Shown here one piece after another: positions 1-7,575 of a stretch of DNA of 64,000 nucleotides. Below the pieces are notes generated by a model that was not told where the DNA came from, searched no databases, and saw only the letters and a list, made by a program, of their open reading frames with translations. This stretch comes from Bradyrhizobium sp. AUGA SZCCT0158 (lineage in GTDB: Bacteria > Pseudomonadota > Alphaproteobacteria > Rhizobiales > Xanthobacteraceae). The position numbers and the translations under genes are program-made. How positions within the stretch are numbered: position 1 is the first letter of the stretch; the number at the start of each line of letters is the position of its first letter. The stretch covers positions 124,001 to 188,000 of the forward strand of contig NZ_JAFCME010000008.1 of NCBI RefSeq assembly GCF_018130065.1, given 5' to 3'.

Positions 1-729
1 TGCCGTGAAGGCTTCGCGCGCCTCCATCGTCTTCAACCGTTCCGCGAACCGTTCACTCTCTGCCAGTATCTGCGCCATCAACATCTCGGGATTGCGCATC
101 AGCCGCTTGGTCGTGCTGACGGCACCGGCCGGTTGCCTGGCGAGACGTCCCGCAAGCGCCTTTGCCTCGGCATCGAGCCGGTCGAGCGGCACGACGCGGT
201 TGGCAATGCCCCACGCAAGCGCGGAGGCAGCATTCACGGCCTCACCAAGCGCAAACATCTCAAAGGCGCGCGCATAACCGATCCGAAGCGGCATCAGCAG
301 GCTGGAGGCGGCTTCCGGCACCAGTGCCAGATTGACGAACGGCGTTGAAAGCAGCGCGTTTTCGGCCAGCACCACGAGATCGCAATGCAGCAGCATCGTG
401 GTCCCGACGCCGACGGCGCGTCCGTGGACCGCGGCAACCAGCGGGCGGCTGGATTGTGCGAGCGATTTCAGGAAGCGGCTGACGTGGCGCTCGCCCTGCA
501 TCTGGCCGGTGGCAATCGCCGCGAACTCGCCGACGTCGTTGCCGGCAGTGAACATGTCGCCTTCGCCCCGGATCAGGACCACGCGGACGGCGGGATCGGT
601 CTCCGCACCCTGGATCGCGTCCGCCAGCGCGCCGTACATCGCGTTTGTCAGCGCGTTCTTCTTGTCGGGTCGCGCCATCGTCAGAATCAGAATGCCGCCG
701 TCGTTTTCGATTTTGATGTGTTCGGTCAC
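1..729 (-). CDS. Enoyl-CoA hydratase/isomerase (crotonase family), C-terminus cut by window edge
   Basis: Reading the minus strand from a GTG at 729 gives an uninterrupted crotonase-fold protein of at least 243 residues that runs off the left edge. Visible marks are the first oxyanion-hole segment (TAGNDVGEF), the second one with a glycine turn (HGRAVGVGTTMLLHCDLVV) and the acidic segment NLALVPEAASS that carries the usual catalytic glutamate position. Family members hydrate or isomerise enoyl-CoA thioesters. The GTG overlaps the TGA of the upstream MarR gene as GTGA, so the two are co-transcribed and probably translationally coupled. The acyl-CoA substrate cannot be told from sequence. The GTG start is inferred from this overlap. 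Confidence 0.85.
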   Translation of the reverse strand, partial: MTEHIKIENDGGILILTMARPDKKNALTNAMYGALADAIQGAETDPAVRVVLIRGEGDMFTAGNDVGEFAAIATGQMQGERHVSRFLKSLAQSSRPLVAAVHGRAVGVGTTMLLHCDLVVLAENALLSTPFVNLALVPEAASSLLMPLRIGYARAFEMFALGEAVNAASALAWGIANRVVPLDRLDAEAKALAGRLARQPAGAVSTTKRLMRNPEMLMAQILAESERFAERLKTMEAREAFTA

Positions 730-1199
730 TGCACTTCTCCTCTTGGAAACCTGGTTTGAAAACTGGTGAGCCAGCGCGCGACGATTTCGATTTCGGCGTC
801 GGTGAATCCCTCGGCGAGGCGTGCGTTGATTTCGGCAAGCCCGGCCTTCGATTGTGCCAGTGCCACGCGCCCGACCGGCGTCAGCCAAAGCCGCCACGCG
901 CGGCCGTCATCCGGATCGGCGCGCCGCTCGATCAGGCGAGCCGCCGTCATCCGGTCCACCAGGCCGCTGATGCCGGGCGGACCGAGGTCCAGCGCCGCAC
1001 CCGCCTCGCCCATCAGGGCCCCGTCGTGTTGACCGAGGATAAAGAGCAAGCCGGATTGCGCGGCCGTCACCCCGTTCCTCTCTGTCTTCGTGGCGACCCA
1101 TCGCTGCAGCCGCCGCTGCGCGACGTTGAGCAGGAAGACCAGCCGGCGGTCCGGGCGGGAGGTCACTTGCGGACGCGCTCCTGGGAATTTAGTTCGCAT
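726..1199 (-). CDS. MarR-family transcriptional regulator
   Basis: A 157-residue protein with the MarR winged-helix layout: helical N-terminus (LVFLLNVAQRRLQRWV), recognition region near residues 60-85 (LDLGPPGISGLVDRMTAARLI) and the wing RRADPDDGRAWRLWLT. MarR proteins are dimeric repressors that often respond to aromatic or CoA-thioester ligands. It is first in a two-gene unit with the crotonase, so local control is likely. The ATG at 1199 lies inside a 12-bp palindrome and has no good ribosome-binding site. A GTG at 1166 (residue 12) is preceded by AGGAG and may be the true start, which would leave the palindrome in the 5' leader or promoter. Confidence 0.8.
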   Translation of the reverse strand: MRTKFPGARPQVTSRPDRRLVFLLNVAQRRLQRWVATKTERNGVTAAQSGLLFILGQHDGALMGEAGAALDLGPPGISGLVDRMTAARLIERRADPDDGRAWRLWLTPVGRVALAQSKAGLAEINARLAEGFTDAEIEIVARWLTSFQTRFPRGEVQ

Positions 1200-1204
1200 G
1201 CGAA
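1193..1204. promoter_or_regulatory. Perfect 12-bp palindrome, candidate MarR operator
   Basis: TTCGCATGCGAA is a perfect palindrome with A/T-rich flanks, located exactly where the MarR gene begins. MarR repressors usually bind palindromes of about this size in their own promoters, so autoregulation is the natural reading. Binding is inferred. Confidence 0.5.
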
Positions 1205-1439
1205 ATATCTACCCGAAGAATGTGATGTCGCACCCTCGGCACCGAGCGAGGTTGCGCGGCCGGCCCGCGCCGGCGAAGAAGGCGCCCGCTTCCACCCGGA
1301 ATTCCTGCTCGACTGCGTACCAACCGGTCCCAAGGCGCGGCCCCGCCCAATGGAGCGGTCCAGGAGAGCGGCCAAGTGATTGGTTGCCCTTTGGTCCCGG
1401 CGGGAGGATGCTGTCGACCCTGGGCAAAGGGAGAGCGGC

Positions 1440-1682
1440 ATGAGCAAGGCAAGCCTCGACAATCGCCACCGCAACCACGATGGCGAAATCAGCCACAAGC
1501 ACGGCGCCACGCTGGTTGGCACGTTTCGCAAGATTTACGGACAGGGATTCGCCGCCGGTTATCCGGCAACCGAGAAGCTGAGCGACGTCTTGCTTCAGCT
1601 CAACGAGACCTCGCTGAGCCAGCTTCGCCGGGATTACGAAACCGGTCACCTCGAACACAAGATCGCGAAAACGGCGAAGTAG
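1440..1682 (+). CDS. Conserved small hypothetical protein
   Basis: An 80-residue hydrophilic protein with an even mix of charged residues and no signal peptide or membrane segment. The ATG at 1440 is preceded by a clear GGGAG ribosome-binding site. The C-terminal half (LSDVLLQLNETSLSQLRRDYETG) looks helical and amphipathic. I recall similar 75-80 residue proteins of unknown function in Bradyrhizobium. It stands alone between the MarR gene and the MetE-like gene. No function can be assigned. Confidence 0.65.
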   Translation: MSKASLDNRHRNHDGEISHKHGATLVGTFRKIYGQGFAAGYPATEKLSDVLLQLNETSLSQLRRDYETGHLEHKIAKTAK

Positions 1683-1835
1683 AGCCCCCGCCTCCGCAAC
1701 TCTGTCCCAAACGTTCGCCGAACGCGACGGCAGCGGCCGCGTGTCGATCGATGACCAGATGTTTTGACGCGCTTTCTTCACGCCGCTTCGCCTGAAAACG
1801 CCGTCGACGATAGCAACAAGAGCAAGGATACCGTG

Positions 1836-2876
1836 ATGAACCTGCCAACGCATTTGCTGCCGACCACCGTGGTCGGAAGCTATCCGCAGCCGGAATGGCT
1901 GGTGGACCGTGCGATGTTGTCGAAGGTGGTGCCGCGCACGCGCATGCATGCGATGTGGCGGCTGCCGCCGGAGCATCTGCAGGAAGCGCAGGACGACGCC
2001 ACCATCGTGGCTATCCGCGACATGGAGCGCGCCGGCATCGACATCGTCACCGACGGCGAAATCCGCCGCGAAAGCTATTCCAACCGGTTTGCGACCGCGC
2101 TCGACGGCATCGACGACGAAAAGCCTGACATGATCACCTCGCGCAGCGGGCAACAGACGCCGGTGCCGCGCGTGGTTGGCCCGGTGAAGCGCAAGGGCCC
2201 GGTCGAGCTCCACGACATGGAATTCCTGCGCAGGAATACCGACCGCGCGGCCAAGATCACCCTGCCCGGCCCGTTCACGATGAGCCAGCAAGCCAGGAAC
2301 GAGTTCTACAAGGACGACGAAGAACTCGCGATGGCGTTTGCGGAGGCCGTCAACGCCGAAGCGCTGGATCTGCAAAAGGCCGGCGCCGACGTGATCCAGC
2401 TCGACGAGCCCTGGGTGCGCAACAATCCGGACCTCGCAAGGCGCTATGCCGTCAAGGCCATCAACCGCGCATTGGCCGGCATCACTGTGCCGACGGTCGT
2501 GCATCTGTGCTTCGGCTATGCCGCGGTCGTGCCGGGTTCGACCAAGCCGGCGGGTTATTCGTTCCTCGCCGAACTCGCCGACACCAGCGCCGAACAGATA
2601 TCGATCGAGGCCGCGCAACCGAAGCTCGATCTCGGCGTACTCAAGGATCTCTCATCGAAGAAGATCATGCTGGGCGTGCTTGATCTGGGTAATCCCGAGA
2701 TCGAGACCGCCACCATCGTCGCCGATCGCATCCGCAACGGCCTCAAGCATGTCGCGGCCGAACGTCTGGTGGTGGCGCCCGATTGCGGCATGAAATACAT
2801 GACGCGCCACGTCGCATTCGGAAAGCTGAAGGCGATGTGCGAGGCGGCTGCGATCGTACGCAATGAAATCAGCTAG
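1836..2876 (+). CDS. Core-MetE-like cobalamin-independent methionine synthase family protein
   Basis: A 346-residue protein matching only the C-terminal catalytic barrel of MetE; the N-terminal half of canonical MetE (about 750 residues in total) is absent. The start TTVVGSYPQPEWL is the typical GSYPRP-type opening. Zinc ligands are recognisable as the His and Cys of HLCFGY, a Glu in ISIEAAQ and the Cys in DCGMKYM. Such short forms transfer methyl groups from donors other than triglutamyl-methyltetrahydrofolate or act in catabolic demethylation; the donor here is unknown. The ATG at 1836 follows AAGGA at suitable distance. The gene converges with the VOC gene to its right. Confidence 0.85.
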   Translation: MNLPTHLLPTTVVGSYPQPEWLVDRAMLSKVVPRTRMHAMWRLPPEHLQEAQDDATIVAIRDMERAGIDIVTDGEIRRESYSNRFATALDGIDDEKPDMITSRSGQQTPVPRVVGPVKRKGPVELHDMEFLRRNTDRAAKITLPGPFTMSQQARNEFYKDDEELAMAFAEAVNAEALDLQKAGADVIQLDEPWVRNNPDLARRYAVKAINRALAGITVPTVVHLCFGYAAVVPGSTKPAGYSFLAELADTSAEQISIEAAQPKLDLGVLKDLSSKKIMLGVLDLGNPEIETATIVADRIRNGLKHVAAERLVVAPDCGMKYMTRHVAFGKLKAMCEAAAIVRNEIS

Positions 2877-2893
2877 GGCGCTTGCCCTCGCAC

Positions 2894-3286
2894 TCAAACC
2901 TCGGCGTAAAGTTCGATGACGTTATCCTCGGGGTCGCGGAAGAACAGCGCGCGATGGTGCCAGCTCGGTATATCCCGGGGCGGGCTCAGGATTGTCACCC
3001 CCCTGGATTGCAACGTCGCATAACAGGAATCGATCAGATGCGGCGCAACCCGGAAGGCGAGCTGGACCGCGGCCGAGCCGGGGGGAAACGGACCATCGTG
3101 CCACGCAGCCCAGGGACCGCGCGGCCTCAAGGTGAGCAGCGCGGAGCCGACCTGAAAGCTGACCCAGTTCTCACTGTCGTGAGCGAGCGGAAAGCCCATC
3201 ACGTCGAGATAGAACTGCTTGGTCTCCTGCATTTTCGAACACAGCAGAATGGTGTAGTCGAGATTGCGAATGTCACCCAGACTCAT
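2894..3286 (-). CDS. VOC (glyoxalase/bleomycin-resistance) family protein
   Basis: A 130-residue single-domain protein with the paired beta-alpha-beta-beta-beta pattern of the vicinal oxygen chelate fold. The opening IRNLDYTILLCSKMQETKQFYLDVMGF and the closing FFRDPEDNVIELYAEV are characteristic. Members include glyoxalases, dioxygenases and drug-binding proteins, and the substrate is not predictable. The ATG at 3286 is chosen over a longer frame (to 3346) because AAGGATGG lies directly upstream. It is monocistronic and convergent with the MetE-like gene. Confidence 0.8.
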   Translation of the reverse strand: MSLGDIRNLDYTILLCSKMQETKQFYLDVMGFPLAHDSENWVSFQVGSALLTLRPRGPWAAWHDGPFPPGSAAVQLAFRVAPHLIDSCYATLQSRGVTILSPPRDIPSWHHRALFFRDPEDNVIELYAEV

Positions 3287-3377
3287 GCAGCTGCCATCCT
3301 TGAAAAATCGATCTGAAATGACTGGCCACGCCGCGAGACGGCCCAACGAAAATGATAGCTCTTATGGGACTACATCG

Positions 3378-3641
3378 TCAAAGCAGCTTGGCGCGGACGA
3401 ACAGCGCGCGCAATGCGGCGGTCGCCTGCACCGTCAGCATCGCATCTTCAGCGGCGCCTTGCAGCGTACGGACCGCATCGGCGTGCAACGACTTGAACTC
3501 GATCCATTCGACCGAGCTGAGATTGGTGATAAACTGATAGGCCTGGCCGACGGTACCGATCGATACCGTCTTGCCGTTCAAACTGATCTTGAACGTGGCC
3601 CGCAGCGGCGTGTCGGAATTGGAGACGTTGTTCGCAGTCAT
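3378..3641 (-). CDS. Small hypothetical protein, possibly DUF982-like
   Basis: An 87-residue cytoplasmic protein with no signal peptide. Its layout (short strands, then an aromatic stretch WIEFKSLHADAVRTLQGAA and a C-terminal helix ALRALFVRAK) resembles the DUF982 family common in rhizobia; this is a pattern impression, not a confirmed match. The ATG overlaps the stop of the upstream DUF2778 gene by four bases (ATGA), so the two are translationally coupled. Confidence 0.6.
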   Translation of the reverse strand: MTANNVSNSDTPLRATFKISLNGKTVSIGTVGQAYQFITNLSSVEWIEFKSLHADAVRTLQGAAEDAMLTVQATAALRALFVRAKLL

Positions 3642-4627
3642 GATGGCGACGTCGAACGCCGCGACGCGGTCAGTCCCTCGTTCAGGCTCGGCACCACGAC
3701 GAGGCGCTTGACCTGCCCGTTTCGATAGGCCTGCAGGAACTTGTCGTATTCCTTGATCGAGACGCAGCCGTTGGAATCGCCATTGGGCCCGAGCAGATAG
3801 GAGTGCACCAGCAATCCGGTTCGTCCGAGCGTGTCGGCATCCCCCACCGGCGTCATGCGAAGCGCCGCGACACCATGAAACAGCTTCTCTCGCGGTTTCA
3901 GATCATAGACGTTCGGCGGCGTCGCCCCGACCATGCGCATGGCGACCGAGGCTGGGTTATCCATCAGGCCGCCGAGGCCTGAATGCGCCTCGAGCTTGAC
4001 GCCGTTCGGCATATAAACGGTCCGCGCCGAGATGTCGTAGACGGCGGTCGTGCTGTCATAACCGAGCGCGCTGAGATCCGGCTTCTTGACGAACAAGCCG
4101 TCGCCCGGCGTTAGCGACGCCAGCGTAAAGCGCATCGGCACCATATCGGCCAGCTTCTGGAACATGGTCCGGTCGTCCGACCGCGCCGGCGGAGGCGGCG
4201 GCGGATCAACCCGTAGCGCCAGACTGGCTTCGGCCGGCCGCGACCTCGGCAGCGGAATCGCAGGTCCGGCTGGCGCTGCGGGCTGGTCGACCTGCGTGTC
4301 CGGCAATAGCTCGGCCAGCTGGCTTTCGATGTGACCGAACTCGGCGTCGAAATCCGTTCGCGCCGGACGGAAGACGGGACGCGAGGGATACCTGATCGAC
4401 GACGCGTTGCGCGCCGATCCCGATCCGAACCTGTCATCGAACGAGAATGTACCGGCGCTGTTGGCGGCTTGCGGATTTCGTAGCCAGGCAACGAGATCAA
4501 CATTCATCGACCAGGCGGCCAGCGCCGACGTCACCACGAGCAAGGCAGCGGCCAAGGCGGCCTTGCCGACCAATGGAAAACCGCGGCTCAAAGCAGGCCC
4601 GGTCGTGCTCGTGGTCCTGTAATCCAT
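3638..4627 (-). CDS. DUF2778 (Tlde1-like L,D-transpeptidase fold) membrane-anchored protein
   Basis: A 329-residue protein with an N-terminal membrane anchor (about residues 20-42), a proline-rich periplasmic stalk (RVDPPPPPPARSDD) and a C-terminal catalytic-looking domain. The domain holds a histidine (LLVHSYLLGPNGD) followed by SNGCVSIKEYD, the His...Cys pair expected of L,D-transpeptidase-like enzymes acting on peptidoglycan stem peptides. DUF2778 is shared with the type VI effector Tlde1, but the long anchored N-terminus here suggests a resident envelope enzyme. The ATG at 4627 follows GGGGACGG. It is coupled to a small cytoplasmic gene downstream. Confidence 0.8.
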   Translation of the reverse strand: MDYRTTSTTGPALSRGFPLVGKAALAAALLVVTSALAAWSMNVDLVAWLRNPQAANSAGTFSFDDRFGSGSARNASSIRYPSRPVFRPARTDFDAEFGHIESQLAELLPDTQVDQPAAPAGPAIPLPRSRPAEASLALRVDPPPPPPARSDDRTMFQKLADMVPMRFTLASLTPGDGLFVKKPDLSALGYDSTTAVYDISARTVYMPNGVKLEAHSGLGGLMDNPASVAMRMVGATPPNVYDLKPREKLFHGVAALRMTPVGDADTLGRTGLLVHSYLLGPNGDSNGCVSIKEYDKFLQAYRNGQVKRLVVVPSLNEGLTASRRSTSPS

Positions 4628-4825
4628 CCGTCCCCGGCTCGGCGCTTCGGAATCAGACCTGATTCCGCAAGGGATTCACCGAATAAGCCCAAATATAATG
4701 CAATTCAAAGTAAGGCATAATCGAGACACCGGACCGCGGCTAGGGTCATCCATCGAATTCGCCGCGACCCGGGCAATCTTGGTAAACAGCCGCCGGTTCC
4801 GGGTGTGACAATAATGGAGGCATGC

Positions 4826-5251
4826 TCAGGGCCGGATCGTCGGGCTGGTATTCGGCGCCGGCGCCTGTTCCAGCTCGGAATGGTCCGGCAGCTTGTCCGC
4901 ATGCACTGATAGCGGGGGCCCGATCCAGATCGGATCGGCAAGATGGTCGCGGCGCGGATTCGTCGTGTTCGGATGGACCAGAACGCTCAGCCTGCCATGA
5001 TTGAGCATCAGCCAGGGCACCAGTTCAGGGAACACCTCTTTGGCAAAGGCCACCTGATACATCGCCTGATCGTGGGGACCGACCTTGACGTCGTGCCAGC
5101 GGCCGATCGTCACCGAAAAGCGCTCGCCAATCCAGCCGCGCAACTGCTCGGCCTCGCCCCGCGTCGCCGCCGGATCGTAATAGATATGGGCATGGTAGCT
5201 GGCGATCTCGCTCAGAGGTCGCGGACCATCCTTCTCCGGCAACTCGCTCAT
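4826..5251 (-). CDS. DOPA 4,5-dioxygenase family protein
   Basis: A 141-residue small enzyme. Family marks are the histidine-bearing opening IASYHAHIYYD, the middle segment KVGPHDQAMYQVAF and LNHGRLSVLVHPNT, which together supply the conserved histidines of this extradiol ring-cleavage family. Fungal and plant members cleave DOPA; bacterial substrates are mostly unknown. The ATG at 5251 has GGAG eight bases upstream; a second ATG at 5275 would add eight residues. About 200 bases without a gene separate it from the DUF2778 gene. Confidence 0.8.
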   Translation of the reverse strand: MSELPEKDGPRPLSEIASYHAHIYYDPAATRGEAEQLRGWIGERFSVTIGRWHDVKVGPHDQAMYQVAFAKEVFPELVPWLMLNHGRLSVLVHPNTTNPRRDHLADPIWIGPPLSVHADKLPDHSELEQAPAPNTSPTIRP

Positions 5252-5362
5252 CGCGACCGCTCCGTTTCCTGCCAATCAAATACAGCAGCAACCATCGCCT
5301 CAAGCGGCGGGAGGGTCAATCGGCAGATGCTCACCTTTCCGGCAGCGGCATTTGCGCTGACT

Positions 5363-5920
5363 TCAGCTGCGCCGTTTGCCGCCTTCGAAGACGGTCATCC
5401 CGGCGGCGGGATCGAGGTCGGTTTCGGTCGCCTCGGTGAGGCGCGCCATCATCATGTAGAAGCCGATCGTCATGATCGATTCGACGATCTCCTGCTCGGA
5501 GAAATGCGCGCGCATCCCGCCAAATACCGGCTCAGGCACACGCACATTGTCGACCACTTCCCGACCGAACGCCAGCAGCGCCTGTTCGGCTGCATTGAAC
5601 GCGGCGTCGACGTAATTGCCTTGTTCGAGGCAGTCGATCTGCGGCTGCGTGACACCGACGCCGAGCGCGATCGGGACATGCTGGCGCCACTCATAGGCGC
5701 CGCCTTCCCGCTGCGCGGCCTGCAGGATCAGCAACTCGCGATTGACGTGGCTGAGCTTCTGCTTATGCAGGATGGAGTTGGCGAACCGCATCGCCGGAAT
5801 GAAGTTGGTCTCGGCATGCGCCAGCATCCGGAAGATGTTGAGCTTGACCGGCATCCGGTCGAAAGCCGTGCGCATGTCGCCGCTGGTCTTCTCCGGATCG
5901 ATCAGGGGTAGTCTGGCCAT
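5363..5920 (-). CDS. Carboxymuconolactone decarboxylase family protein
   Basis: A 185-residue all-helical CMD-fold protein with the block SHVNRELLILQAAQREGGAYEWRQHVPIA, in which the tyrosine-glutamate-histidine pattern (YEWxxH) replaces the CxxC of AhpD-type members. It is therefore unlikely to be an AhpD-like peroxidase. A good GGAG site precedes the ATG at 5920. It is the second gene of a likely unit with the VOC and SDR genes to its right, all on the minus strand with short gaps. Confidence 0.85.
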   Translation of the reverse strand: MARLPLIDPEKTSGDMRTAFDRMPVKLNIFRMLAHAETNFIPAMRFANSILHKQKLSHVNRELLILQAAQREGGAYEWRQHVPIALGVGVTQPQIDCLEQGNYVDAAFNAAEQALLAFGREVVDNVRVPEPVFGGMRAHFSEQEIVESIMTIGFYMMMARLTEATETDLDPAAGMTVFEGGKRRS

Positions 5921-5966
5921 GTGCGTCTCCTGCGCTTGCTGTTTTTCTTTCGACGTTGACCGGGGA

Positions 5967-6500
5967 TCAGCGAGGTCTGACGTCACGGATCGGATCGGAG
6001 CCGTCCCAGGCGGCCGCGATCTGCTTGATGTGCTCAAAGAAGCGTCCCTTTCCGCCGCTGATATCGGAGATCTCGATCACGGTGCCGGGATGGGATTCCG
6101 TATCGAAATAGCAGAAGCGGCCCTGCTCGCCGCCGATCTGGCCCTCGTGCCCGACCTTGTAGCCCAGCGACAACGCGCGGTCGTAGAGCGCCTGATATTC
6201 CCTCGTCCAGTACGACATGTGCTGCATTCCTTCGCGCTCGGAATCGAGAAACTCCTTGTACATGGAAGGCGCGTCATTCCGTTGCTGGATCAACTCGATC
6301 TGAAGATCGCCGGAATTGGCGAGCGCGATGCTCATCTCCACGCCGGACTCGGCACCGCGGTGACGGAAATAGTCGGTCTTGACCCGGTCGATATAGAACC
6401 AGGGCCCGACGCCCATCACGTTGATCCAGTGATCCATCGCGGCGTGGATGTCACGCACCACATATCCGTTCTGACAGACGGCGCCAAAAATGCGACTCAT
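5967..6500 (-). CDS. VOC family protein (methylmalonyl-CoA epimerase/glyoxalase-like)
   Basis: A 177-residue vicinal-oxygen-chelate protein. The N-terminal module (CQNGYVVRDIHAAMDHW) and the C-terminal module with FCYFDTESHPGTVIEISD carry histidine and glutamate in metal-ligand positions. A strong GGAGGT ribosome-binding site sits before the ATG at 6500. It is flanked by CMD and SDR genes on the same strand, so a catabolic role in one short pathway is likely; the substrate is unknown. Confidence 0.85.
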   Translation of the reverse strand: MSRIFGAVCQNGYVVRDIHAAMDHWINVMGVGPWFYIDRVKTDYFRHRGAESGVEMSIALANSGDLQIELIQQRNDAPSMYKEFLDSEREGMQHMSYWTREYQALYDRALSLGYKVGHEGQIGGEQGRFCYFDTESHPGTVIEISDISGGKGRFFEHIKQIAAAWDGSDPIRDVRPR

Positions 6501-6563
6501 GTTTACCTCCGTTGCCGCGGACCTTAGTCCGCCTATTGCGGACCGCCGCGGCATCATTTCCCG

Positions 6564-7361
6564 TCAGCCGATCGAACGGCCGCCGTCGATCACGAGCTCG
6601 GTGCCCGTGACGTAGCGGCTCTCGTCGCTGGCGAGCCACAGAATGCCATTGGCGATATCTTCCGGCATCGCCTTGAACCCGAGCGGCACCGCGCGTTCGG
6701 TCAGCTTGTCCAGTGTCGGCCCGCGCGGCGGTCCCGAATTCGAGCCTGCCTCGGCGGTGCCGATCAGCGTATCCCAGATCGCGGTTTCGGTGATGCCGGG
6801 GTGAAGCGAGTTGACCCGCACGCCGTCCTTGGCAGCGGCGCATTCCAGCGCGACGGATTTTGTGAACAGACGGACGCCGCCCTTGGTCGCGCAATAGCCG
6901 GACACGTTTGGCGAGGCTTTGATTCCCGCGATCGAGGAAACATTGATGATGCTGCCGCCACCGCCTGCGCGCATCAGCGGAAGCGCGGTTTTGACGCCGA
7001 GGAAGACGCCATCGAGGTTGACGGCAACCTGCCGGCGCCAATCGGCAAGCGACATGCCGACGACCGGACTGGAGAGACCGATCCCGGCGTTGTTGACGAG
7101 AACGTCGAGCCGGCCGAACCGCGCCTTCGTCCTCGTTATCACCGACTGCCAGTCTTCCTCGCTGGTCACGTCGTGATGGAAGTATTCCGCCGCGCATCCG
7201 GCCGATCGCAATTCGCTTAGCAGGCGCTCGCCGTTCTCGTCCTGCAGATCGGTCGCGACGATCTTCGCGCCCTCGCGCGCCAACACGATGACCGCGCCGC
7301 GCCCGATCCCATTGGCGGCGCCGGTCACCAGCGCGACCTTGCCTTCGACCCGCCGTTTCAT
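6564..7361 (-). CDS. SDR-family NAD(P)-dependent oxidoreductase
   Basis: A 265-residue classical short-chain dehydrogenase: nucleotide motif TGAANGIG near residue 12, NNAG near 90, catalytic Ser in NVSSIAG, Tyr-Lys in YCATKGG, and the usual ending GTELVIDGG. It interconverts an alcohol and a ketone. The ATG at 7361 follows GGCGGAG. It is first in the SDR-VOC-CMD unit and divergent from a LacI-type regulator, with a LacI palindrome about 50 bases upstream, so the regulator probably represses it. Confidence 0.88.
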   Translation of the reverse strand: MKRRVEGKVALVTGAANGIGRGAVIVLAREGAKIVATDLQDENGERLLSELRSAGCAAEYFHHDVTSEEDWQSVITRTKARFGRLDVLVNNAGIGLSSPVVGMSLADWRRQVAVNLDGVFLGVKTALPLMRAGGGGSIINVSSIAGIKASPNVSGYCATKGGVRLFTKSVALECAAAKDGVRVNSLHPGITETAIWDTLIGTAEAGSNSGPPRGPTLDKLTERAVPLGFKAMPEDIANGILWLASDESRYVTGTELVIDGGRSIG

Positions 7362-7412
7362 GCGCTCCGCCCGTTCACGCCAAATCCTCCCAGCCCGGCC
7401 GGGCGCTGTTCT

Positions 7413-7426
7413 TGGAAACGTTTCCA
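7413..7426. promoter_or_regulatory. LacI-family operator (perfect palindrome)
   Basis: TGGAAACGTTTCCA is a perfect 14-bp palindrome with the central CG typical of LacI/GalR operators. It lies between the divergent SDR and LacI genes. The neighbouring LacI protein has the standard recognition helix, so it is the probable ligand. Confidence 0.75.
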
Positions 7427-7478
7427 CGATTGAGCTTGATGTTTCCATTGATGTCAATATTAATAGGTAAAGTACCTC

Positions 7479-7492
7479 AAATAACGTTTCCA
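7479..7492. promoter_or_regulatory. Second, degenerate LacI-type operator
   Basis: Aligned on the central CG of the 7413-7426 operator, this site keeps the right half (AACGTTTCCA) exactly and loses the left half. Centres are 66 bases apart, about six helical turns, which suits cooperative or looped binding. Between them lies a further small inverted repeat (AGGTA-N3-TACCT, 7465-7477). Confidence 0.45.
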
Positions 7493-7575
7493 GTAACACG
7501 TCGATTTTGATCTGCCAGAGTTCGAATCCAAACGAATCCGGGCGCTTAGGACGAGACAGCGGGCACGCAGGACCG

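Noticed and set aside
1209..2618. Long open frame antisense to the MetE-like gene
   Set aside because: The sense strand carries the zinc ligands and the family opening; the antisense chain has no recognisable features.
3378..4627. DUF2778 gene pair as a type VI effector and immunity pair
   Set aside because: The putative immunity protein lacks a signal peptide, the enzyme is membrane-anchored, and no type VI genes are in the window.
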